DNA of 64,000 bases from an uncultured bacterium (GTDB lineage: Bacteria > Verrucomicrobiota > Lentisphaeria > Victivallales > Victivallaceae): contig URVC01000012.1 of the NCBI GenBank assembly GCA_900551245.1, positions 1 to 64,000 of the forward strand. Reading direction: 5' to 3'. The number at the start of each line of letters is the position of its first letter. Position 1 is the stretch's first letter. A program made the translations under genes and the position numbers. Positions 17,426 to 27,669 of this stretch are shown one piece after another. The notes under the pieces were generated by a model. The model was not told the DNA's origin, ran no database searches, and saw nothing but the letters and a program-made list of their open reading frames with translations.

Positions 17426-17448
17426 ACCGGCTTGCCAGCCGGTTTTTT
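17426..17448 (+). terminator. Rho-independent terminator after the 63-aa gene
   Basis: ACCGGC (17426-17431) pairs with GCCGGT (17438-17443) around a TTGCCA loop, followed by five further T. It closes the ART plus small-ORF unit. Confidence 0.8.
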
Positions 17449-17506
17449 CTTTGCCTCGAATATGGATTAAAACGCAATATTTTTGCAAAATAATCCATGC
17501 TATCGG

Positions 17507-17534
17507 TTGATGGTTCCGGAAACGGCACTATATT
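17507..17534 (+). promoter_or_regulatory. Promoter of the small Cys-rich protein gene
   Basis: TTGATG (17507-17512), a 16-bp spacer and TATATT (17529-17534) precede the ATG at 17557, which also has an AAGGGGG ribosome-binding site. Confidence 0.55.
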
Positions 17535-17556
17535 GAAAATCAAGGGGGTTTTCAGT

Positions 17557-17856
17557 ATGGAACAGGCGCCGGAGTGCTGGGGAAAATTCGATCAATGCGG
17601 GCGGTTGTGCGAATTCGCGGCCGCCTGCCGCCTCTGCACCGAAACCGAATCCCGCATGGACCGCGCCCTCGGCGGGCAGGAGTTCGACAGCGTCGCGGAG
17701 TGGGCCCCCGACCTCATGCCATGGGACTGCAAAAAAAAACTTCTTCTCCTTGTACACGAAATAATTTGTGGTATGTTAAAACGTACGGAAATAACAGGGC
17801 AAGCAACCCGCGGGAGCAAGGGACATGAACATCGTCTGTCCGCAATGCGGCGCTAA
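17557..17856 (+). CDS. Small cysteine-rich hypothetical protein
   Basis: The protein has 99 residues from the ATG at 17557, where AAGGGGG provides a good ribosome-binding site. The N-terminal half carries five cysteines (ECWGKFDQCGRLCEFAAACR, then LC), a spacing that suggests metal binding. The last 30 residues overlap the start of the next gene and look non-conserved. I do not recognise a family. It follows the phage-derived patch and may belong to it. The promoter and ribosome-binding site support a real gene, but the true C-terminal length is uncertain. Confidence 0.5.
   Translation: MEQAPECWGKFDQCGRLCEFAAACRLCTETESRMDRALGGQEFDSVAEWAPDLMPWDCKKKLLLLVHEIICGMLKRTEITGQATRGSKGHEHRLSAMRR
17750..17777 (+). 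promoter_or_regulatory. Promoter of the zinc-ribbon protein gene
   Basis: TTGTAC (17750-17755), a 16-bp spacer and TATGTT (17772-17777) lie about 50 bases before the ATG at 17825, inside the preceding small gene. Confidence 0.5.
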
Positions 17857-18313
17857 GTACGAACTTGACGATTCCATATGCGGAAAAACTGTGGAATGTT
17901 CATGCGGCAGAAAATGGATCGCAACCTCTCCTTCCACGCCGAAATCACCGGTGCCTGCCTCCGTGCGCAAAAAGAAAAGGAAAAAAGGCTATGACCCCAC
18001 CTGGGTCAATGCCATGAATCAGAAAGAGCATGTCAGATTCAAACCGGCCCCCATGAAGAAACAACGCCGCCTGTCACTCTTCGGGAAAAAATCAGATGAC
18101 ACGGCTCCCCGGCCGACACCGGCAATCGTCGAGTGCCCCCGATGCGGCTCCAGACAGTTCTCCGCAGACAGAAACGGAATCAATTTCACCAATGCAGTCA
18201 TCGGAGGAGCATTGTTCGGCGCGGTCGGTCTTCTGGCCGGACTGCTCGGCAAAGATCAGGTCATCCTCACCTGCCTGAGCTGCGGTCATCAATGGAAACC
18301 GGGCAAAAAATGA
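17825..18313 (+). CDS. Double zinc-ribbon protein with glycine-zipper membrane segment
   Basis: The protein has 162 residues. An N-terminal zinc ribbon (CPQCGAKYELDD, then CSCGRKW) resembles the MJ0042-type motif. A Lys/Arg-rich linker follows (KKKRKKGYDP), then a second CPRCGSRQF ribbon whose partner cysteines are CLSCGHQW near the C-terminus. Between these two halves lies a hydrophobic glycine-zipper-like segment (AVIGGALFGAVGLLAGLLG). A split ribbon bracketing a membrane-active hairpin is unusual. No function can be assigned; a small membrane-associated metal-binding protein is the safest description. Confidence 0.7.
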   Translation: MNIVCPQCGAKYELDDSICGKTVECSCGRKWIATSPSTPKSPVPASVRKKKRKKGYDPTWVNAMNQKEHVRFKPAPMKKQRRLSLFGKKSDDTAPRPTPAIVECPRCGSRQFSADRNGINFTNAVIGGALFGAVGLLAGLLGKDQVILTCLSCGHQWKPGKK

Positions 18314-18365
18314 CCTTTCGCGCGAAGGACTTCCCGCCGTCTCACGGAGAAGCGGGCAAAATCAC

Positions 18366-18394
18366 TTGCAAAACCATCGATTCCGCTGTATAGT
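18366..18394 (+). promoter_or_regulatory. Promoter of the BtuF-like gene
   Basis: TTGCAA (18366-18371), a 17-bp spacer and TATAGT (18389-18394). Transcription would start near 18401, which rules out the TTG at 18366 as a translation start. Confidence 0.6.
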
Positions 18395-18476
18395 TTCCGT
18401 GTTGTCGTTTCAGAAAGCGGCGGCGCGGAATCACTCCGGAACAGATCAACTTCACAATCGGGATTTTCTCTTTACC

Positions 18477-19322
18477 TTGGCTCAGATTCATTTTTTTCAT
18501 TCGCTCCGGCGGGCATGGCTCCTGCTGTCGCTCCTCGCCGCGCTCCCCCTCGCCGCCGCAACGGAATCCGGAACGCCTCCCCGGCGGATCCTCTCCACCA
18601 CCACCGCCGGAACCGCGCTCCTCATCGAACTCGGCGCCGCCGGTGAACTCGCCGCCATCGACCGCTACGGTAAAATCGTCCCCGGCTCCGAACACGCCGC
18701 AGAAGTCGGCCGCGGCAGCGCCCTCTCCGCCGAACGGGTCCTGCTGCTCGAAATCGATCTCGCCGTCATCTGGTATTACCAGCACAGCCTGCAATCCCTC
18801 TTCCGCCGCATGAACATCCCCACCTTCATCGTGCCGCCGCTGCGCTGCGACAACTATCCCGATGTGGTCGAGGCGCTCGGGAAACGGATCGGACGCGCGG
18901 AAAAAGCGGCGGAAATCGCCGCCAGGTTCCGCCGCCTCATCCGCGAGCTGGAGCAAAACGCCCCCGCACGCCGCACCCGTGTCTATCTCGAACTTTACTC
19001 CCCCTGCCGGAGCGCCGGCAACGAATCCTACGCCGGCGACCTTCTCCGCCTCTCCGGCGGCGAAAACGTCGTATCCTCCCTGCAGCGCTCCGGCACCGTC
19101 TCCGCCGAAGCGATCATCCACGGCGACCCGGAAGTGATCTTTGTCGTCGACGGCTTCACCTCCCTCGATGAACTCGCCAGACGCAGCGGCTGGGGCGAAA
19201 TCTCCGCCGTCCGCAACCGGCGGGTCTTCACGATCGATCGCAAATACCTCGTTCCCGGTTACGATCCGGCTGGCGCCATCCGGGAGATGTCGCTGCATCT
19301 CCACTCCCCCCGGAAACAGTGA
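18477..19322 (+). CDS. ABC transporter substrate-binding protein (BtuF/FecB-like)
   Basis: The protein has 281 residues from a TTG at 18477. It has a signal peptide with hydrophobic core AWLLLSLLAALPLAAA. The body has the helical-backbone metal/siderophore/cobalamin binding fold: RILSTTTAGTALLIELGA, then EVGRGSALSAERVLLLEIDL, and a C-terminal WGEISAVRNRRVFTID. Proteins of this class bind cobalamin or ferric siderophores in the periplasm and deliver them to a BtuCD/FecCD permease. No permease or ATPase gene lies beside it, so its transporter must be elsewhere. The start is uncertain: GTG at 18399 and TTG at 18402 are in frame, but the promoter and signal peptide length favour 18477. Confidence 0.8.
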   Translation: MAQIHFFHSLRRAWLLLSLLAALPLAAATESGTPPRRILSTTTAGTALLIELGAAGELAAIDRYGKIVPGSEHAAEVGRGSALSAERVLLLEIDLAVIWYYQHSLQSLFRRMNIPTFIVPPLRCDNYPDVVEALGKRIGRAEKAAEIAARFRRLIRELEQNAPARRTRVYLELYSPCRSAGNESYAGDLLRLSGGENVVSSLQRSGTVSAEAIIHGDPEVIFVVDGFTSLDELARRSGWGEISAVRNRRVFTIDRKYLVPGYDPAGAIREMSLHLHSPRKQ

Positions 19323-19362
19323 GCCGCCCCCTCCCCTCTCGGAAACGGGACGGCTCAGTTTT
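19320..19362. terminator. Bidirectional terminator between the BtuF-like gene and clpC
   Basis: TGAGCCG (19320-19326) pairs with CGGCTCA (19351-19357), with TTTT following on the plus strand and pyrimidine-rich sequence on the other side. It sits between two convergent stop codons. Confidence 0.65.
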
Positions 19363-19376
19363 CTCTATTGCGCTGT

Positions 19377-21917
<2,541 letters not shown>

Positions 21918-21943
21918 GATTGCACCTCCTCATCGATATCGGT

Positions 21944-21971
21944 AATATACAGTGCAAAACCGCGTTGTCAA
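21944..21971 (-). promoter_or_regulatory. clpC promoter
   Basis: On the minus strand TTGACA, a 16-bp spacer and TATATT lie 27 bases before the clpC ATG. The mnmA promoter starts three bases further on, in the opposite direction. Confidence 0.7.
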
Positions 21972-21973
21972 TC

Positions 21974-22002
21974 TTGAAATCCGGCCTGCCGCACGGCATA
22001 TT
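21974..22002 (+). promoter_or_regulatory. mnmA promoter
   Basis: TTGAAA (21974-21979), a 17-bp spacer and CATATT (21997-22002), 24 bases before the ATG of mnmA. Confidence 0.55.
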
Positions 22003-22025
22003 AAAAAAAAAGGAACGATTCAGCA

Positions 22026-23111
22026 ATGTCGGATAAAAGAAAAAAAGCGGTCGCCGCACTCTCCGGCGGCGTCGACTCCTCCACAGCCGCCGCACTCGCC
22101 CTGGAGGCCGGTTACGAGGTCGTCGGCGCAACGCTCCGGCTGCGCCACCCGGACCCGAAATTTTCCGCCGCCCAGGTGTGCGCTTCGAAAAATGATGAGG
22201 CCGCCGTCGAACAGGTGTGCCGGGCGCTGGGAATCGCCCACCGCTATCTTGACGAATATCCGGCATTCGAAGCGGAGATCCTCCGCCCCGCCGCCGAAGA
22301 GTACGCCGCCGGACGCACCCCCAATCCCTGCTGCCGGTGCAATCCCGGAATCAAATTCGGCAAACTGATCGAATTCGCCCGCTCCATCGGCGCGGAACGG
22401 ATCATCACCGGGCACTATGCGAAACTTTCGCGCCGTCCCGACGGCGTGTGCGAGCTGCGCCGCGGCGACGACCGCCGCAAGGATCAGAGCTACTTTCTCT
22501 ACCGGCTCGGCCAGCGGGAACTTGCCATGGCGGAGTTCCCGGTCGGCGCCATGGAGAAGGAGGCGGTCCGCGCCGTCGCCGCCCGTTACGGCTTCGTCAC
22601 CTCCGACAAGCCGGACAGTCAAGACGCCTGTTTTCAGGTGCCGGGCGAATGTTTCAGCGAGACGCTCCGGAAGCTCTGCCATCTGCCCGCCCGGCCAGGC
22701 AGTTTCCTCTATCGCGGCAAGATCGTCGGCCGTCACTCCGGAATCCACCAGTACACCATCGGCCAGCGCAAGGGGCTGAACGTCGCGCTCGGCGTCCCCG
22801 CCTACGTTGCGGCGATCGATCCGGTTTCGGGGGACATCACGCTGGAGACCAACCCGGAGGCGCTCCTCTCCGCCAGTTTCGTCCTCCGCGACCTCCACTG
22901 GCAGTCGGGGCGTGCGCCAGAGGATGACGGGACACTCCTGGTGCAGATCCGCTACCGTTCTTCCGGCGAACCGTGCCGGCTCGAACAGTTTCCCGGCGGC
23001 TGCCGGGTGTTTCCGCTCCGGCCGCTCCGCGCCGTCACGCCGGGGCAGTCCGCCGTCTTCTACCGCGATGATCTGCTGCTCGGCGGAGGAGTGATCGACC
23101 ATGCTGATTAA
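22026..23111 (+). CDS. mnmA: tRNA-specific 2-thiouridylase MnmA
   Basis: The protein has 361 residues. MnmA adds sulfur to U34 of tRNA-Lys, -Glu and -Gln in the cytoplasm. The PP-loop ATP motif is SGGVDSS near residue 15. The catalytic cysteines are in NPCCRCNPGIKFG and DSQDACFQ, and GQRKGLNVALG marks the central beta-barrel. Extra cysteines in NPCCRC (normally a single Cys before Asn) are slightly unusual. It overlaps rlmH by 11 bases, making a two-gene RNA-modification operon. Confidence 0.95.
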   Translation: MSDKRKKAVAALSGGVDSSTAAALALEAGYEVVGATLRLRHPDPKFSAAQVCASKNDEAAVEQVCRALGIAHRYLDEYPAFEAEILRPAAEEYAAGRTPNPCCRCNPGIKFGKLIEFARSIGAERIITGHYAKLSRRPDGVCELRRGDDRRKDQSYFLYRLGQRELAMAEFPVGAMEKEAVRAVAARYGFVTSDKPDSQDACFQVPGECFSETLRKLCHLPARPGSFLYRGKIVGRHSGIHQYTIGQRKGLNVALGVPAYVAAIDPVSGDITLETNPEALLSASFVLRDLHWQSGRAPEDDGTLLVQIRYRSSGEPCRLEQFPGGCRVFPLRPLRAVTPGQSAVFYRDDLLLGGGVIDHAD

Positions 23112-23538
23112 GATCGTCGTCATCGGCCGGCTGAAGGACCGCGCGCTTCAGGCGCGCTGTGACGAGTTCGCCAAGTGGCTCGGCCCCTATGCAAAACTCG
23201 AAATCCGGGAGCTGCCGGATTCCACCGTCGAGCGGGAGGGCAAGGCGATCCTCAAGGAGCTCGACCGGGAGCGGGGCGCCGCCGTCGTCGTGCTTTCGGA
23301 AGAGGGGCGGGAGTTCACCAGCACCGCCTTCGCCTCGGTGCTCGGCAATTTCAACCGCAAAGTGGTTTTCGTCATCGGCGGCCCCTACGGGCTGGATCCG
23401 GCGGTCAAGGCCCGCGCGGAACTGCTCTGGTCGCTCTCGAAACTCACCTTCACCCACGAAATCGCCCGGTTTCTGCTCTTCGAACAGCTTTTCCGCGCCA
23501 GCTCCATTCTCCGCGGCGGCAGTTATCACAATCCGTAG
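23101..23538 (+). CDS. rlmH: 23S rRNA pseudouridine-1915 N3-methyltransferase RlmH
   Basis: The protein has 145 residues, close to the usual 155. RlmH is a SPOUT methyltransferase that uses S-adenosylmethionine to methylate pseudouridine 1915 in the ribosomal decoding region. VIGGPYGLDP forms part of the knotted SAM site, and the C-terminal RGGSYHNP closely matches the family ending. It is translationally coupled to mnmA through an 11-base overlap. It converges on the LacI-type regulator with 18 bases between the stops. Confidence 0.95.
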   Translation: MLIKIVVIGRLKDRALQARCDEFAKWLGPYAKLEIRELPDSTVEREGKAILKELDRERGAAVVVLSEEGREFTSTAFASVLGNFNRKVVFVIGGPYGLDPAVKARAELLWSLSKLTFTHEIARFLLFEQLFRASSILRGGSYHNP

Positions 23539-23556
23539 GGGCACTTCCGCTCCGGT

Positions 23557-24525
23557 TCAGTTCCGCGGCGGCATGGCGACGGAGGCCCGCTCGTTGAGCC
23601 GGCAGGGCACCAGCGTATCCTTGCCGACCTGCCCGCCGCCGATCCGGCACTCGAGCGTGTTGAGAGCACAGCGGGCAAGCGCCGGAAAATCCTGCCCGAT
23701 CGTGGTCTGCGGCGGGTCGAGGTATTCGGAAACCTCCGCCATCTCCCAGCCGATCAGCGACACCTCCTCCGGCACTTTGACGCCGCAGTAGCGGAGCGAA
23801 TTCTGCACCGAAGCCGAACGGCTTTCCCCCGTGCTGATCACCGCCGTCACGCCGGCGTCGAGCAGCTGGCGGACCGATCCATGCAGTTTCCAGCGGACGT
23901 CGCCGGGGTGGACGATGAACTCCTCGCGGCTCTCCAGATTGAAGCGCGCCAGCTCCCGTTCAAACGCGGTTTTCCGGGTGTTGTTGCTGTAGTCGGAGAG
24001 GGTGCCGTTGAGAATCAGTCCGATTCTCCGGTGGCCGAATCCGGCCAGATGCCCCACCGCCAGCGACATCGCCTGATCCTCGTCGGAAAAGACCGAATAG
24101 ACCTGATCGATATGCCGGGCGGAGTCGTTGATGCAGACCAGCGGCACCGCATTGCTCCGCCCGACCCGTTCGGCCAGCTGGCAGCCGAAATCGAACGAGA
24201 GCATCCCGGCGAGCGACCGTTCGTCGAGAATGTGAAGCTGATCGGAGGAGACGATCTCCAGCGGCCTCCCCCGCTCCGCCGCCTCCTGCCGGATGGCGTT
24301 GAGCAGGTTGATCGAATACCAGCGCAGCTCGATATCGGATTCCGGCAGAATCACCGCGATTGTCCGCCCGGCGGTACGCGGCGCGTAGCCCAGTTCATTG
24401 GCGATCCGGAATATCTCCGCCGCGCGCTGCGACGAGATCTGCCCGGTGTGATTCAACGCCCGGGAGACGGTCGACATCGACACGCCGGCCCGTTCGGCAA
24501 TCTCCTGAATTCCAGCGGATTTCAC
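23557..24525 (-). CDS. LacI family transcriptional regulator
   Basis: The protein has 322 residues from a GTG at 24525, preceded by GGGGAGAG. An upstream ATG-like extension to 24720 lacks family similarity. The N-terminal HTH and hinge are typical (IQEIAERAGVSMSTVSRALN, then GYAPR). The sensor domain contains GRTIAVILPES, GHRRIGLILNG and PEEVSLIGWE. It is divergent from the GH130 operon, with 229 bases between the starts, and is very likely its local regulator. The effector is presumably a sugar released by that operon. Confidence 0.88.
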   Translation of the reverse strand: MKSAGIQEIAERAGVSMSTVSRALNHTGQISSQRAAEIFRIANELGYAPRTAGRTIAVILPESDIELRWYSINLLNAIRQEAAERGRPLEIVSSDQLHILDERSLAGMLSFDFGCQLAERVGRSNAVPLVCINDSARHIDQVYSVFSDEDQAMSLAVGHLAGFGHRRIGLILNGTLSDYSNNTRKTAFERELARFNLESREEFIVHPGDVRWKLHGSVRQLLDAGVTAVISTGESRSASVQNSLRYCGVKVPEEVSLIGWEMAEVSEYLDPPQTTIGQDFPALARCALNTLECRIGGGQVGKDTLVPCRLNERASVAMPPRN

Positions 24526-24679
24526 AATCTCTCCCCACAATGTCCATTGCTGTCGTCCGGAGGAAGAAAGCTCCTCCGCTCGTGATTCAAAATACTCCGG
24601 ATGTTCGAAGATTTCAATCCAATTTGCACAGATTTGCACAGTTCTTGCTTTTTTTGCTCGGCGATTTTCCGGAAAAGAG

Positions 24680-24708
24680 TTGTCTTCCACGCCGGAAGCT
24701 GGTACACT
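24680..24708 (+). promoter_or_regulatory. Promoter of the GH130 operon
   Basis: TTGTCT (24680-24685), a 17-bp spacer and TACACT (24703-24708), 46 bases before the GH130 ATG. A short direct repeat TTTGCACAG/TTTGCACAG lies near 24622-24641 and could be a regulator site. Confidence 0.5.
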
Positions 24709-24754
24709 ATTTTCAGGCAATCATGGTCCGAAAACAACGAGAAAGGGAAATACC

Positions 24755-25711
24755 ATGCCGCAGTATAAGTCGCAACTGGTCCGCTTTGCGGGGAATCCGC
24801 TCTTTCGGGCGGAGGAGTTTCCATACGGAATCGCCGATCAGGTGTTCAATCCCGGTCAGGTGATGACGCCGGACGGACGCACCATCCTGCTGCTTTCCGT
24901 CCTGCCGCGCGGTGAACGGCTCGCCCGCTGTCACGTGGCGGAGAGCACCGACGGCATCCACTTCACCATCCACGAAAAGCCGCTCTTCTCCGCCGACGAC
25001 ACCGCCTTCCCCGGGCTGGACAACCACCCGATCGACTGCCGCATCACCTGGTTCCCGGCGGATGACTGCTACTACATCATCCGCCCGGGCGGCGATGCCG
25101 ACACCGGCACCATCGCCTTCCTCTACCGGACGAAGGATTTTCTCACCGCCGAACCGATCGAGATCGTGGCGATGACCCACAACCGGGTTCCCTGCCTCTT
25201 CCCGGAGAAGATCAACGGCCAGTACGTCCGTCTCGACCGCCCCTACAGCGCGGGAGCGCCCTACGAGAAATCCTTCGCCAACATCTGGCTGTCGCGTTCG
25301 CCGGACCTGATCCACTGGGGGGAACACCGGCTGGTGCTCCGGCGCAACTGCACCCGCTGGTGCAACCTCAAGGTGGGGCCGACCGTGCCGATCCGCACCG
25401 AAAAAGGGTGGCTGGAGATCTTCCACGGCGTCCAGCAGTGCTTCTCCAGCTGGCGCTACAGCATCGGCGCGGTGCTGCTCGACCTCGAAAATCCGGAGAA
25501 GGTGATCGGCCTCATGAACAGCTATCTGCTCACCCCCGAAACCGACTACGAACGGTTCGGCGTCGTGCCCGACGTGGTGTTCACCACCGGCGCGGTGGTG
25601 GAGCCGAAAAGCCGGGAACTGCGCATCTACTACGGCGGTGCCGATACCTGCGTCAACCTCGCCACCGGCAACCTCGACGAAATCGTGGAAAACTGTCTGA
25701 AAGGAATTTGA
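24755..25711 (+). CDS. GH130-family glycoside phosphorylase/hydrolase
   Basis: The protein has 318 residues. It shows the five-bladed propeller pattern of GH130: VFNPGQVMTPDGRTILLLSV near the N-terminus, VAESTDGIHF, NLKVGPTVPIRTEKGWLEIF and YSIGAVLLDLENPEKVIG. GH130 enzymes mostly phosphorolyse beta-mannosides, releasing mannose-1-phosphate; some are hydrolases. No signal peptide, so the enzyme is cytoplasmic. The ATG at 24755 has AAAGGGAAA before it. It opens a three-gene operon, with the next ATG two bases after its stop codon, and faces the LacI regulator. Confidence 0.88.
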   Translation: MPQYKSQLVRFAGNPLFRAEEFPYGIADQVFNPGQVMTPDGRTILLLSVLPRGERLARCHVAESTDGIHFTIHEKPLFSADDTAFPGLDNHPIDCRITWFPADDCYYIIRPGGDADTGTIAFLYRTKDFLTAEPIEIVAMTHNRVPCLFPEKINGQYVRLDRPYSAGAPYEKSFANIWLSRSPDLIHWGEHRLVLRRNCTRWCNLKVGPTVPIRTEKGWLEIFHGVQQCFSSWRYSIGAVLLDLENPEKVIGLMNSYLLTPETDYERFGVVPDVVFTTGAVVEPKSRELRIYYGGADTCVNLATGNLDEIVENCLKGI

Positions 25712-25713
25712 AG

Positions 25714-27669
25714 ATGGCTGAATCACTGACTCTGGGAAACCGGTTCTGGCAGGTGGAGTTCGACCCTGACTCCACAACGCTGACGCTGACCGACCGCGTG
25801 AGCGGCGCCGTGTGGCAGAGCCGGCATCCCTTCCACTTCAACTACGGCGATTTCTACGATTATGACCTTGCCGCCCACTGCCGGACGCGGACGGAGGTGG
25901 AGAAACAGCGCCTCACCATCCGGTTCGACCATTTCGACTGGTGGGCGCGCTACCCGGGGAGCGGCTACCGCAAGCCGGATCCGGGGCCGGAACTCGAATT
26001 CGAATTTACTGTGGAACTCGACGGCGAAACCACCCGCTTCCGCACCGCGCCCATCGCCGGGATGGATGAGGAGCCGTGCCGCGTGACCTTTCCGGACAAT
26101 CTCGTTGAATGGGAGTGCTGCGAAGCCGCCTCGCTCGTGGTTCCCTGCGGATTCGGTTCGCTCTTCGAGTTTCCCCGCAGTGACGCCTTTGAGTTCCGTT
26201 ACGGATTCTGCAACGATCACAACGGCATGCCCTTCTACGGCGTGATGCGGCGGGATTCCGGCGGCATCGGCATCATCATCGGCGATCCCCTCGACCAGTA
26301 CTCGGAATTCGGCTGGTCCACCCGGCAGAACGGCCGGGGATTTTACCGCACCACCTGGGAGTTCAACCGGAGGTTCGCAAACTATCCGCGCGAACTCCGT
26401 TTCCGGGCGTTCGCCCCCGGCGACGGCTATCTGGAACTCGCCAAATATTACCGTTCCGTCGTCCGGAAAGAGGGGCGTTTCCACCCGCTCAAAGAGAAGA
26501 TCGCCGCCCATCCGGAGGTAGAAAAACTGGTCGGTGCGGTGATCTGGAAACACAACGTCTATTCGCAAAAACGCCTCCCCAACGGCGTCAAACACGGCCC
26601 CAGCTACTACCTGGCCGCCCCCGGACTCAACCAGATCGAGCAGGAACCGAACAACTGGACCGCCTACGAGGTGTTCGACAAGGCGCATGAAGCCGGTTTC
26701 GACCGGGTCTGCATCTACAACACTGGCTGGAACCGTTTCGATTTCGATGACGGATACCCCACCCGGCTGCCCCCCAATCCGAAACGGGGCACGCCGGAGG
26801 AGTTTCATCTGGCGGCGGAGTACGGCCGGTCGCTGTCGGAGGGGTACCTCTATTCGATCCACGACAACTACCGCGACTGCTACGCCGATTCCCCGGAGAA
26901 CCACGAGGAGGATCTCGCCCGGAAACCGGACGGCGCCATCCTGACCGGCGGCATCTGGCGCGGCGGCCGCGCCCGGCTGCTCTGCACCTCGCAGAGCCGG
27001 AAATACGCCGAACGCGACCTGCCCGGCGTGGCGGCCATGCTCGGCCGCGGCAGCATCTACACCGACGTGTTCGGCTGTACGCCGCTGGAGGAGTGTTATC
27101 ACCCGGCCCATCCGCAGAGCCGCCGCGACGACGCCGCTTCGCGCCTGAGCACCATGCATTTCCTGAAGGAGACCTTCGGCTCGCTCGCGACGGAGGGCAG
27201 CCCGGCGGAGATCTATCTTTCGGAGGTCGATCTCGGCGCCTACGGCTCGATCGGATTCCCGGCGGCACTCCCCCGGACGCTCTCGCCGCTGCCGGTCGCG
27301 GTGCCGCTCTGGCAGCTGGTCTATCACGATTCGGTGCTCAACTACGTCGCCGAAGGCGGATACACCACCGAGCGGTTCCGGATTTCCGGCGGCGACTATC
27401 TCGCGTTTCTGGCGCTCTACGGACTGCTGCCCACCCAGTTCGACGAGAAGGAGCTCTACCTCTCGCGGACAATGCGCGAAGCCTACACATCGGAGATGGT
27501 CCGCCACGAATACCTCACTCCGGTCCGGGACGGGTTCCGGGCGGTGGCGCATTCGCTCTTCGGCGACGGCACCGAAGTGGTCGCCAACTTCACCGATTCT
27601 CCATTCCTATATGAAGGGCGCGAAACGCCGCCCCACGATTTCATTCTGTTCAAACGAGGTGAAAAATGA
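25714..27669 (+). CDS. Glycoside-hydrolase-like protein (DUF5696-like)
   Basis: The protein has 651 residues and no signal peptide. The N-terminal third is a beta-sandwich typical of sugar-enzyme N-domains (GNRFWQVEFDPDSTTLTLTD). The centre reads like a TIM barrel: AYEVFDKAHEAGFDRVCIYN, YLYSIHDNYRDCYAD, IYTDVFGCTPLEECYHP and YLSEVDLGAYGS. Asp and Glu in these strands are candidate catalytic residues. It resembles DUF5696-type and GH101-like proteins, but I cannot fix the family. It begins two bases after GH130 and overlaps the next gene by ATGA, so it probably works on the same cytoplasmic oligosaccharide. Confidence 0.55.
   Translation: MAESLTLGNRFWQVEFDPDSTTLTLTDRVSGAVWQSRHPFHFNYGDFYDYDLAAHCRTRTEVEKQRLTIRFDHFDWWARYPGSGYRKPDPGPELEFEFTVELDGETTRFRTAPIAGMDEEPCRVTFPDNLVEWECCEAASLVVPCGFGSLFEFPRSDAFEFRYGFCNDHNGMPFYGVMRRDSGGIGIIIGDPLDQYSEFGWSTRQNGRGFYRTTWEFNRRFANYPRELRFRAFAPGDGYLELAKYYRSVVRKEGRFHPLKEKIAAHPEVEKLVGAVIWKHNVYSQKRLPNGVKHGPSYYLAAPGLNQIEQEPNNWTAYEVFDKAHEAGFDRVCIYNTGWNRFDFDDGYPTRLPPNPKRGTPEEFHLAAEYGRSLSEGYLYSIHDNYRDCYADSPENHEEDLARKPDGAILTGGIWRGGRARLLCTSQSRKYAERDLPGVAAMLGRGSIYTDVFGCTPLEECYHPAHPQSRRDDAASRLSTMHFLKETFGSLATEGSPAEIYLSEVDLGAYGSIGFPAALPRTLSPLPVAVPLWQLVYHDSVLNYVAEGGYTTERFRISGGDYLAFLALYGLLPTQFDEKELYLSRTMREAYTSEMVRHEYLTPVRDGFRAVAHSLFGDGTEVVANFTDSPFLYEGRETPPHDFILFKRGEK

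Noticed and set aside
18366..18476. N-terminal extension of the BtuF-like protein from TTG 18366
   Set aside because: This TTG is part of the -35 box of the gene's promoter, and the extension would precede the signal peptide by 45 residues.
24526..24720. N-terminal extension of the LacI-type regulator
   Set aside because: The HTH begins right after the GTG at 24525, which has GGGGAGAG upstream; the extension has no similarity to the family.
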